13,786 nucleotides of DNA. Source: JBKJVQ01 sp046717125. GTDB lineage: Bacteria > Pseudomonadota > Alphaproteobacteria > Rhizobiales > Methyloligellaceae. The first letter of the stretch is position 1, and every line of letters begins with the position of its first letter. The notes beneath the pieces are model-generated. The model saw only the letters and a list, made by a program, of their open reading frames with translations. It made no database searches and was not told where the DNA came from. The translations under genes and the position numbers were made by a program. Shown here one piece after another: positions 1-5,694 of the stretch. The stretch is taken from NCBI GenBank assembly GCA_046717125.1, contig JBKJVQ010000051.1, positions 1 to 13,786 on the forward strand, given 5' to 3'.

Positions 1-98
1 ATGAGTTCGGCCGGCTCGCGCCCGGCTTCCGCGCCGACATCGTCGCGTTCGAGCCTGGCGACATCCGCATTCTCAAGACTTGGGTCGCGGGACGATGA
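1..98 (+). CDS. C-terminal end of an amidohydrolase, probably N-acetylglucosamine-6-phosphate deacetylase (partial)
   Basis: The reading frame starting at base 3 is open from the window edge and encodes 31 residues before TGA at 96-98. It contains GRLAPGFRADIVAF followed by ILKTWVAGR at the very end. The G-x-L-x-P-G-x-x-A-D-hydrophobic block and a final T-W-V-x-G are how NagA-type amidohydrolases close their small beta-sandwich domain. NagA deacetylates GlcNAc-6-phosphate in the cytoplasm during amino-sugar recycling. No catalytic metal ligands lie in this fragment, so other amidohydrolases such as D-aminoacylase or dihydroorotase-like enzymes remain possible. The gene begins outside the window. 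A gap of 63 bases separates it from the recombinase relic, with no obvious terminator. Confidence 0.55.
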   Translation, partial: EFGRLAPGFRADIVAFEPGDIRILKTWVAGR

Positions 99-161
99 GC
101 TAGTTGAAAGGATTCCAGTCCGCGCCACTTCCATGTGTAAACGCGTTCGAAGCCGCTGACG

Positions 162-699
162 ATGAAGATTTGCTACCTGCGTACTTCGGTTGGTGTTGAC
201 GCCAAGGTTGCGCTTGCAGCCTTTGAGAAGACCGGCTGTCAGCAGGTCGTCGTGGATGCAACACTCGTGTCGGATCGGCGGAACCGCCGCGTTCGACGCC
301 GTGCTCAACCGGCTTTCGGGCGGCGATACGCTCGTGGTCTGGACGCTTGCCAGCGCGGCTCCGTCGTTGGAAGCCTTGGTGTCGCTGGTTTGCCAATTGA
401 TGGAAAAAGACATCTCGTTCGAATCCCTGACGGAACAGTTTACAACTGCCGGAAAATCTAGGGCCTCTGTGGCTGCGACCTTCGATCAACTTCGGCGGTT
501 CAAAGATGAGATTAAAAAGTCCCACATCCACCGAGGGTCGCACGGCCAAAGGATCGGCCGCCCGCGCGCCCTGGATGAGCGAACGATCGAAAAGGCGCGC
601 ATACGTGTTGTAAAAATGGGCGAGGCCATTGACGTCGTGGCACGGGATCTCGGCGTCTCGCGGGCCACGCTTTATCGTTACATGGATGCTGAGCATTGA
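162..699 (+). pseudogene. Serine recombinase/resolvase family, frameshifted and catalytically degenerate
   Basis: Two frames together make one resolvase-like protein of about 180 residues. The first (from ATG 162) gives MKICYLRTS..., matching the family's Y-x-R-x-S start with the nucleophile serine at residue 9. Around 270-285 the homology moves to the next frame (one extra base, or two lost), which continues with GGDTLVVW, LVCQLMEKDISFESLTE and a C-terminal helix-turn-helix ending GVSRATLYRYM before TGA at 697-699. Where active resolvases have R-L-D-R-L-G-R-S after the LVVW strand, this copy reads TLASAAPS, so the conserved active-site arginines are absent. The E-R-x-x-I-x-E-R helix is also changed (RRFKDEIKKS). 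Active members invert or resolve DNA. This one should be inactive even if the shift were a sequencing error, although the DNA-binding C-terminus is preserved. No strong ribosome binding site precedes ATG 162. Confidence 0.75.
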
Positions 700-739
700 C
701 CGTACCCGGTGCTATGCGCATTGGTCACACGCAGGCTGA

Positions 740-934
740 TTACGCCCGCGTCTGAAGCGTCCGCGTTTCCTTGAGCCTGTAGTCGGGGCGCTTGGACAGT
801 TTCTTGCGAATCTTGGTGAAGTATTCGAGCGCCACACCGTTGGTCGAGCGCACCTCGGCGAGGATTTGATCGAATGCGTCAAGTGTTTTTTTTTGGCGGG
901 CCTTGTCTGCAGCAGTCTGGCGTCGTCGGGACAT
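740..934 (-). CDS. Small basic hypothetical protein (64 aa)
   Basis: I do not recognise this family. The 64-residue product starts MSRRRQTAADKARQKK and is strongly basic at both ends, with a central helical stretch (TLDAFDQILAEV) and a second part rich in K, R and Y (FTKIRKKLSKRPDYRLK). No signal peptide or membrane segment is seen. Nucleic-acid binding is possible but unproven. Support for translation is a GGAG placed 7 bases before the ATG. The gene converges on the recombinase relic and lies downstream of the esterase gene on the same strand. A run of nine A on the coding strand (plus 886-894) encodes Q-K-K and would be prone to slippage. About 40 bases upstream lies a small hairpin, GCGCAA-gtttt-TTGCGC (973-989), of unknown role. 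Alternative frames here look less protein-like. Confidence 0.5.
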   Translation of the reverse strand: MSRRRQTAADKARQKKTLDAFDQILAEVRSTNGVALEYFTKIRKKLSKRPDYRLKETRTLQTRA

Positions 935-1036
935 AGAACAGCTCCGAACTCAGTGATCCGCCACACGGTAGAGCGCAAGTTTTTTGCGCACTACAACGTG
1001 TGTTAGTTTGCGGCCTGTCCTACACGTCTTTGCCGG

Positions 1037-2311
1037 TCACGGCTTCCCTGCCAGGAAAAAGCGGACCATTTCGGCGGAGGCGTCCGGCCCTTTCGGGTCG
1101 GTGAACGAGCCGCTGCGATGTCCGCCCGACCAGGCATGGCCGGCAGCGTCCACGAGCCAGTATTCTATCGCCGCCGTCCCATCCGGTTCCGTCACGAATG
1201 TCCGGGTGAAGCCGCGGCCGCATTTCGATTCTCCCTGTTCCTGCCGCACCTTGGCTGAAGGCGCGTTGCGGTGCGCGGCGTCGAGGATGGCGTCGGCGTT
1301 GGAGGGATGCACGGTGCGGTCGTCCCTGCCCTGGAAGATGATCGTGCGGACCTTCGGTCTGTCTCCCATTGCCGAGGACGCGGCGCGCCGTGGCATGTGA
1401 CCATTCTTGCCGCCCATGGCCGCGAATGCCGACATCACGTCGTTTGCCGATCGGTAGGCGAGGCCGGAATGGATGCCGGCTGCGGCGTAAAGATCGGGAT
1501 AGGTTTCAGCCATCACCGCCGCCATTGCTCCGCCTGCGGACAATCCCGCGACGAACACGCGATCCCGCTTCAGGCCGAACTCCGTCATGATCTCCTGCGT
1601 GATCCCGGCGATGATCTGCGGCTCTCCCTGGCCTCGCGCCTGATCGGCAGGCTCGAACCAGTTCCAGCACGATGAAGAATTGGCCGCCGGGCTCTGGCAC
1701 GGATACGCGACGAGGAGTCGGTGTTCCTCCGCGACGGCGTTGGCCTGCGTGCCGGCGGCGAAATCGTCCGCGTCCTGCTTGCAGCCATGCAGCATGACGA
1801 TGAGACCGCGCGGCCTCTCTTTTGCCGACGCTGGAATATAGAGCTTGTATTGGCGCGCCCCCGCCGGGCAGGCGAAGGAGCGCGTCAGGAATTGTGCGGC
1901 GTCCGGTATCGGCGGCGCTTTCGAACGCCGCGCCGGTACCTGCACGCCCGGAAGCGACGCGAAAGGATCGACGGTTTGCAGGACCTTGTGGCGGCCGCGC
2001 CCGATCTTCCCAAACAGTTCCCGCAGGCGCGGCAGTCGAGTGCCGTTGGGTTGCGCGCCGGCACCGGGGGATGCGGGACTTGGTTGCGGAGCCGCGCCCG
2101 CATCCGGCATGCGGATTTCGCCGTCGGCATCGACCTTGCGCGACAACAGACGCTGCACCGGCAATGATGGCGTGACGTCCTTCGACGCGGCCGCCCCACT
2201 CTCGCGGCGTCCGTGCAGGGCATCCTGGATGATGCGCGTGGCCTCGCGCGGATCCTGCGCCTGCGCCGCGTCTGTTGCCCGGCGCATCGCCGCGGAGAAT
2301 TCGTTGTCCAT
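1037..2311 (-). CDS. PHB-depolymerase-family alpha/beta-hydrolase (esterase), 424 aa
   Basis: This is a serine esterase of the poly(3-hydroxybutyrate) depolymerase/feruloyl-esterase type. The catalytic domain runs from about residue 140 to 424. It shows the oxyanion segment HGCKQD (175-180), the nucleophile elbow GLSAGG with Ser258, an acidic residue in QGRDDRTVHPSN (Asp330/331), and the histidine in AGHAWSGG (His392). Cysteines in SSSCWNWF are typical of the family. The first 140 residues are a charged, proline- and alanine-rich extension with no signal peptide, so the enzyme is probably cytoplasmic. Its substrate (PHB oligomers or another ester) cannot be told from sequence. I chose ATG 2311 because AAAGGGAAA lies just upstream; an in-frame ATG at 2461 would run back into the regulator gene. 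It starts 34 bases after that gene's stop, so the two are probably one transcript under the regulator's promoter. Confidence 0.85.
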   Translation of the reverse strand: MDNEFSAAMRRATDAAQAQDPREATRIIQDALHGRRESGAAASKDVTPSLPVQRLLSRKVDADGEIRMPDAGAAPQPSPASPGAGAQPNGTRLPRLRELFGKIGRGRHKVLQTVDPFASLPGVQVPARRSKAPPIPDAAQFLTRSFACPAGARQYKLYIPASAKERPRGLIVMLHGCKQDADDFAAGTQANAVAEEHRLLVAYPCQSPAANSSSCWNWFEPADQARGQGEPQIIAGITQEIMTEFGLKRDRVFVAGLSAGGAMAAVMAETYPDLYAAAGIHSGLAYRSANDVMSAFAAMGGKNGHMPRRAASSAMGDRPKVRTIIFQGRDDRTVHPSNADAILDAAHRNAPSAKVRQEQGESKCGRGFTRTFVTEPDGTAAIEYWLVDAAGHAWSGGHRSGSFTDPKGPDASAEMVRFFLAGKP

Positions 2312-2345
2312 TCTTGTTTCCCTTTTGTGCGTCTGGTGTGGCTTG

Positions 2346-2765
2346 CTAGCGAATGCGATCGGCGAGCGCCGCCTTGACTTCCGGGCTCGCCTGCAATGCG
2401 CCGAGCACGGTGATCGACCCGATGGTCGCGGATGCGAGTTCTGCAGGAACGTCGGCCGCAATCCGCGCGAGGCCGACGATTTTGATGTGCAGCCGCTCCC
2501 CCGACGCCTTTACTGCTTCGAGATCGGCGCGGCTGATGTCGCGCAAGCCAAGTTCCATGGTGTGCCGGTCGATAGACTGCGACACCTGTTCGTTCTGCGC
2601 GCCGAGCTGGTTACGGATGGCCGTGCGGATGAAGTCCGTCCGGTTCGAATAGAACCCTTCCCGAACCAATAGGTCGACGCGGCCCAGGTCGACATAACCC
2701 AGGTTGATCGTGATCTTTTCCGAGTCGCTTTGGTGTTCCCGGAGCACACGTATATTCGAGGCCAT
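2346..2765 (-). CDS. CopG-like ribbon-helix-helix transcriptional regulator with a C-terminal domain (139 aa)
   Basis: Residues 16-54 form a ribbon-helix-helix DNA-binding fold. EKITINLGYVD is the beta strand that inserts into the major groove, VDLLVREG is helix A, and YSNRTDFIRTAIRNQL is helix B with the signature S/N-R-T-D-x-I-R. Such proteins bind as dimers to short, helically phased half-sites. Residues 60-139 form a further domain unlike plain CopG proteins (ISRADLEAVKASGERLHIKI, then a hydrophobic A/I/V-rich part and a charged end); I do not recognise a ligand for it. ATG 2765 is preferred over ATG 2777 because GGAG sits 6 bases before it, and ATG 2777 would lie inside the operator palindrome. 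The gene leads an apparent operon with the esterase. Autoregulation is suggested by the palindromic half-sites over its own -10 box. Confidence 0.8.
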   Translation of the reverse strand: MASNIRVLREHQSDSEKITINLGYVDLGRVDLLVREGFYSNRTDFIRTAIRNQLGAQNEQVSQSIDRHTMELGLRDISRADLEAVKASGERLHIKIVGLARIAADVPAELASATIGSITVLGALQASPEVKAALADRIR

Positions 2766-2771
2766 ATCGAT

Positions 2772-2775
2772 CTCC
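2772..2775 (-). promoter_or_regulatory. Ribosome binding site deciding the regulator's start
   Basis: On the minus strand GGAG lies six bases before ATG 2765, an ideal spacing. This favours the 139-residue product over the form starting 12 bases earlier. The site touches the edge of the operator palindrome, so a bound regulator could also cover it. Confidence 0.55.
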
Positions 2776-2800
2776 ATCCATATGGATGGTATATGGATGG
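2774..2800 (-). promoter_or_regulatory. Putative RHH operator: 16-bp palindrome plus a third half-site
   Basis: CCATCCATATGGATGG at 2774-2789 is a perfect 16-bp palindrome. Its half-site ATGGATGG (2782-2789) is repeated exactly at 2793-2800, a centre-to-centre spacing of 11 bp, one helical turn. The cluster covers the -10 box, the predicted transcription start and the edge of the ribosome binding site of the RHH regulator gene. Repeated half-sites on one face of the helix are the usual target of CopG/Arc/MetJ-type dimers that bind cooperatively. That the neighbouring regulator binds here is inference from position and architecture. Confidence 0.65.
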
Positions 2801-2817
2801 CATCTGGCTGGTGTCAA
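2788..2817 (-). promoter_or_regulatory. Sigma-70-type promoter for the regulator-esterase pair
   Basis: On the minus strand a perfect TTGACA -35 box (plus 2812-2817) is followed after 18 bp by TATACC (plus 2788-2793), a 4/6 match to TATAAT. A start about seven bases on would leave a leader of roughly 15 bases containing the GGAG. The -10 box lies within the ATGGATGG half-site cluster, so binding there should block RNA polymerase. Confidence 0.55.
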
Positions 2818-2895
2818 GAGCACTTTGGCGAATGGGACGTCCAGAGAGGGTCATCAGGAGCGGGGAGAGAACGCGCGATTTTGCCAAACATCCAC

Positions 2896-2920
2896 GGAAC
2901 GGCGCAGCGTTGACGACGTT
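2896..2920 (+). promoter_or_regulatory. EcfG-type (general stress response) promoter for the exported esterase
   Basis: GGAAC (2896-2900), exactly 16 bases, then CGTT (2917-2920). This is the established consensus GGAAC-N16/17-CGTT read by the alphaproteobacterial general-stress sigma factor EcfG, which the PhyR-NepR partner switch controls. It points at the esterase gene and would give a leader of about 48 bases. It is the only full match in the window that sits in an intergenic region directly before a gene on the right strand. Confidence 0.6.
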
Positions 2921-2974
2921 TCACGGCCAGTCTCGCGCTGCGCGTGTGCGGCGCTTCCCCATTGAGAGGTCAAA

Positions 2975-4111
2975 ATGAAAATACTCGGCAATTCCCGGCG
3001 CGCGCTTCTCGTGCTGGGCGTCATCGGTGCTGCCTGGGGCGTCGCGCTTGCTCCCGCCTATGCGCAGGACACGAAAAGTCCGAGCAAGGAAGAACTCATG
3101 GGCGAGATAGACGCCGACATGAAGGCGGTCATGTCCAAGCTCACCGAGCTTGGCGCAAAACCGCTTGAGACGCTTACGCCCGAAGAGGCGCGCTCGCAGC
3201 CGACGCCCGCCGACGCCGTGATGGCGGTGCGCAAGGAGAAGGGCAAGCCGGTCGACCCGATCAAGCTCAAGGACGTGAAGGACGTACAGATCGAAGGCGC
3301 GGCGGGCCAGATCCCCGGCCGCATCTATACGCCGGAAGGCGAAGGCCCCTTCCCTGTCATCCTCTATTTCCACGGCGGCGGCTGGGTGATCGCCGATCTC
3401 GATACCTATGATGCGTCGGCAAGAGCGCTGGCGAAGGGCGCCGATGCGATCGTCGTATCATCGCATTATCGCCAGGCGCCGGAGCACAAATTCCCTGCCG
3501 CGCATGACGATGCGTTCGCGGCCTATCAGTGGGTCCTGAAGAATATCAAAGACCATAACGGCGATCCGATGCGGGTCGCGGTCGCTGGCGAAAGCGCGGG
3601 CGGCAACCTCGCCGCCAACGTGTCCATGGCCGCGCGCGACAAGGGCCTGCAGATGCCGGTGCACCAGCTCCTCGTCTATCCCGTCGCGTCAAACAACATG
3701 ATGTCGGAGGCCTATGTCGAAAACACGAATGCCGTGCCGCTCAGCAAGGCGGGCATGGAATGGTTCGTGAAGCACGTCTTCGACTCGCCGGACCAGACCA
3801 AGGATCCGCGGCTGAACCTGGTCGGGGCGAACCTCAAGGGTCTGCCGCCGACAACCATCATCCTTGCAGAGATCGATCCGCTCCGTTCGGACGGCGAGCT
3901 GCTGGCGGAGAAGCTCGAAGCGGCCGGCGTCGATGCCGAGGTCGAAAGCTATGACGGCGTAACCCATGAGTTTTTCGGCATGGCGGCCGCGGTGGACGAT
4001 GCGGAAGATGCGCAGGGCGTTGCGTTCAAAGCCTTGACCGACGCGTTTGAGGACGACGACGACGACAAGGACGAGAAGGCCGAGGACGCTGGGGACAAGA
4101 AGTCGCAGTAA
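2975..4111 (+). CDS. Exported HSL-family alpha/beta-hydrolase (esterase/lipase), 378 aa
   Basis: A hormone-sensitive-lipase-type carboxylesterase. Residues 1-30 look like a Sec signal peptide: basic start, hydrophobic core LLVLGVIGAAWGVALA, and A-Y-A before Gln31, so the enzyme probably acts in the periplasm or outside the cell. The mature part has an alpha-helical cap region (35-100), the oxyanion motif HGGG (133-136), the nucleophile elbow GESAGG (Ser207), Asp301 in AEIDPLRSDG and His331 in GVTHEFFGM, a complete triad. The C-terminus (359-378) is a tail rich in Asp, Glu and Lys with five Asp in a row, unusual for the family. GAGAGG lies 7 bases before the ATG. The gene has its own EcfG-type promoter and a strong terminator, so it is probably a single transcript. 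It is divergent from the RHH regulator and the other esterase. The substrate is unknown. Confidence 0.88.
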   Translation: MKILGNSRRALLVLGVIGAAWGVALAPAYAQDTKSPSKEELMGEIDADMKAVMSKLTELGAKPLETLTPEEARSQPTPADAVMAVRKEKGKPVDPIKLKDVKDVQIEGAAGQIPGRIYTPEGEGPFPVILYFHGGGWVIADLDTYDASARALAKGADAIVVSSHYRQAPEHKFPAAHDDAFAAYQWVLKNIKDHNGDPMRVAVAGESAGGNLAANVSMAARDKGLQMPVHQLLVYPVASNNMMSEAYVENTNAVPLSKAGMEWFVKHVFDSPDQTKDPRLNLVGANLKGLPPTTIILAEIDPLRSDGELLAEKLEAAGVDAEVESYDGVTHEFFGMAAAVDDAEDAQGVAFKALTDAFEDDDDDKDEKAEDAGDKKSQ

Positions 4112-4133
4112 GCTGCCCGCTTCGTAGTGGGCA

Positions 4134-4166
4134 AAAAAAGGGACGGCAAGGCGCCGTCCCTTTTTT
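4134..4166 (+). terminator. Rho-independent terminator after the exported esterase
   Basis: GGGACGGC (4140-4147) pairs perfectly with GCCGTCCC (4153-4160) around the loop AAGGC. The stem is flanked by six A upstream and six T downstream, which can pair further and supply the U-tract. Because of the A-tract it could work in both directions. It lies 23 bases after the esterase stop codon. Confidence 0.92.
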
Positions 4167-4295
4167 GTATCTAGCTGTTTGCCGATCCCGGCTCGAACTG
4201 CTTGCGGGATTGCTTCGCAAGCGTCTCTGACGGCGTGACGCTCGCGGCTGCGACAGTGAGCTTGTTCTTCCACCCCGTGACGACCGCATCGTCGC

Positions 4296-4943
4296 CTTGC
4301 GGCGGAGAATGCCGAGATCGAAGACGGCGATACGGTCGCGGTCTGGGGCTGCGGGCCGGTCGGGCAATTCGCCATTCAGAGTGCGTGGATGTTCGGCGCA
4401 GGCCGCGTGATCGCGATCGACAACGTGCCGGAGCGGCTTGCCATGGCGGAGAAGCACGGCGAGGCCGAGACGATCAATTTCGACAAGGAAGACGTTTTCG
4501 ACCGATTACAGGAGATGACGGGCGGCCGCGGGCCCGACCGCTGTATCGATGCGGTCGGCGCCGAAGCGCATGGCGGCGGCGCCATCGACGCGATCTACGA
4601 TAAGGTGAAGGCTGCTGTGTACCTTGCGACGGATCGCGCGCATGCCTTAAGGCAGGCGATTATGCGCTGCCGGAAAGGCGGGACTCTATCTGTACCCGGA
4701 GTTTATATCGGCGTGGTCGACAAGCTGCCGATGGGGGCGCTGATGAACAAGGGGCTCACGCTGAGGACCGGGCAGACCCATACGCATCGCTATCTCGCGC
4801 CGCTGCTGCAGAAGATTGTCGACGGCGCGATCGATCCCTCCTTCGTGATTACGCACAAGCGGAAGCTCGAAGACGGTCCTGAAATGTACAAGACGTTTCG
4901 CGACAAGAAGGACGGCTGCATCAAGGTGGTGCTGACACCTTAG
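4296..4943 (+). pseudogene. 5'-truncated zinc-dependent alcohol/formaldehyde dehydrogenase (NAD-binding half only)
   Basis: Homology to the glutathione-independent formaldehyde dehydrogenase-like branch of medium-chain dehydrogenases begins abruptly at about 4296 (LAAENAEIEDGDTVAVWG) and runs in one frame to the normal C-terminus (CIKVVLTP, stop 4941-4943). The Rossmann fingerprint GCGPVG, the NAD-binding aspartate in VIAID, GGRGPDRCIDAVG and DPSFVITH are all present. Missing is the N-terminal catalytic half of roughly 170-190 residues, with the Cys/His zinc ligands and the structural-zinc cysteines. The frame has a stop at 4278-4280. The first internal ATG (4389) has no ribosome binding site and lies after the glycine motif, so a useful product is unlikely. 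The rest of the frame is undamaged, which suggests a recent deletion or rearrangement. Its last codon is 15 bases from the convergent DUF6894 gene. Confidence 0.85.
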
Positions 4944-4958
4944 TCAGCAGACCTGAGT

Positions 4959-5366
4959 TCAGCGCACGATCGAAGCCTTCTCGGCTCTTGCAAGAATGGC
5001 CTGCGCCCGTAGGATTTCGCTCCGAGTCGCTTCCATCACTTCGGAGAGTTCGCTCGTCAGCCTCCGCGTCCGCCCGGTGTTCGACATCGCGTCGACGAAT
5101 CTTGGTGCTTCGACCGGCCCGGTGCGCCTCCGACAACTGTCGAGAACTTCAGCGAACGGCAGGACGAAAAGTACCGCGCCCTGGTGATCCGTCACGTCGA
5201 AGGAACAGGCTCGCGGATCGCGCCGTTGGCGGAGGCGCTCATGCCAGATGTCCTGCGCGCCCCTGAACGCCTCTAGAAACGCGGTCTCCACACTGTCGAG
5301 TTCAACGCCGACCTCATCCGCGAAATAGGCCGTGTCGTCGAAGAAATTGAAATGATAGCGCGGCAT
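4959..5366 (-). CDS. DUF6894 family protein with C-terminal extension (135 aa)
   Basis: The start MPRYHFNFFDDTAYFADEVG, with aromatic residues alternating along the first strand and a D/E-rich turn, and the later VTDHQGAVLFVLPFAEVL are characteristic of DUF6894, small cytoplasmic proteins abundant in Bradyrhizobium, Methylobacterium and relatives, with no known function. The family core is about 70-80 residues. Here residues 85-135 add a helical, charged tail (SELSEVMEATRSEILRAQAILARAEKA) that may form a coiled coil. ATG 5366 is chosen because family members begin MPRY-like; AGGAG lies close before it and AGGGA slightly further. An in-frame ATG at 5393 lacks a ribosome binding site. The gene is divergent from the Crp/Fnr gene and convergent with the dehydrogenase relic. 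Confidence 0.75.
   Translation of the reverse strand: MPRYHFNFFDDTAYFADEVGVELDSVETAFLEAFRGAQDIWHERLRQRRDPRACSFDVTDHQGAVLFVLPFAEVLDSCRRRTGPVEAPRFVDAMSNTGRTRRLTSELSEVMEATRSEILRAQAILARAEKASIVR
5202..5227 (+). promoter_or_regulatory. Second EcfG-like motif, inside the DUF6894 gene and antisense to it
   Basis: GGAAC (5202-5206), 17 bases, then CGTT (5224-5227) matches the EcfG consensus on the plus strand. It lies within coding sequence of the minus-strand DUF6894 gene, about 470 bases before the Crp/Fnr start. It could drive an antisense RNA or a long leader for the regulator, or be a chance match. Confidence 0.25.
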
Positions 5367-5694
5367 GGCTCCTGTCCCTACGCTGACATTCATTCACAAC
5401 GCGCCAGCGGCGTGCTGTTTCCGAATTGCTGCAGAACAAAAGGCTACACCGTCGGGAATATCCTACCACCTCAGACGCCGGACGACCGGGTGGAGGGTCA
5501 TCCGACGTCAAGGCGGCGATGGAGCTTATTCGCCTGCTAGACCGCGTTCCTGGGCTGGAGGGAGGTTGCCGAATGGTGCCAACCGGGACGCAGAACGTAG
5601 ATCATCGTCAATTGATGTTTTCATCGCAGTAACATGCGTTAGAATAGGCAGTTATTTCTCCCGCATCGTGCGGCCGATCAAGTCGGTGACCCAG
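5367..5694. other. Gene-free divergent region between DUF6894 and Crp/Fnr genes
   Basis: About 330 bases with no convincing gene. An open frame runs in from 5365 in phase with the Crp/Fnr gene, but its translation (many P, R, G, no family resemblance) does not look like protein, and another frame at 5426-5632 is equally unconvincing. The promoters of both divergent genes should lie here. The only candidate I can point to is near 5618-5645. I see no strong palindrome resembling a Crp/Fnr operator. Confidence 0.5.
5618..5645 (+). promoter_or_regulatory. Possible sigma-70-type promoter for the Crp/Fnr gene
   Basis: TTTTCA (5618-5623, 4/6 match to TTGACA), 16 bp spacer, TAGAAT (5640-5645, 5/6 match to TATAAT), in a locally A+T-rich patch 50 bases before the chosen start. 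It is a match to consensus only. Confidence 0.3.

Noticed and set aside
100..160. A tRNA 3' end or attachment site next to the recombinase relic
   Set aside because: Fragments resembling GGATTCCAG and GTTCGAA occur, but no cloverleaf or matching second copy can be formed.
1845..2672. A 275-codon plus-strand open frame
   Set aside because: It overlaps both the esterase and the RHH regulator genes in antisense, has atypical composition and no motif.
3689..4375. A 228-codon minus-strand open frame across the exported esterase, terminator and dehydrogenase junction
   Set aside because: It runs through a strong terminator and antisense to a confirmed gene; the translation resembles nothing.
4389..4943. 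The dehydrogenase fragment as a functional short gene starting at ATG 4389
   Set aside because: There is no ribosome binding site, the glycine fingerprint lies before this ATG, and all zinc ligands are missing.
5426..5632. A 68-codon open frame in the divergent region
   Set aside because: No recognisable family, no good ribosome binding site, and composition like non-coding DNA.
5365..5694. An N-terminal extension of the Crp/Fnr regulator of up to 110 residues
   Set aside because: The frame is open, but the sequence is not protein-like and family members begin near MAYNLLKRL.
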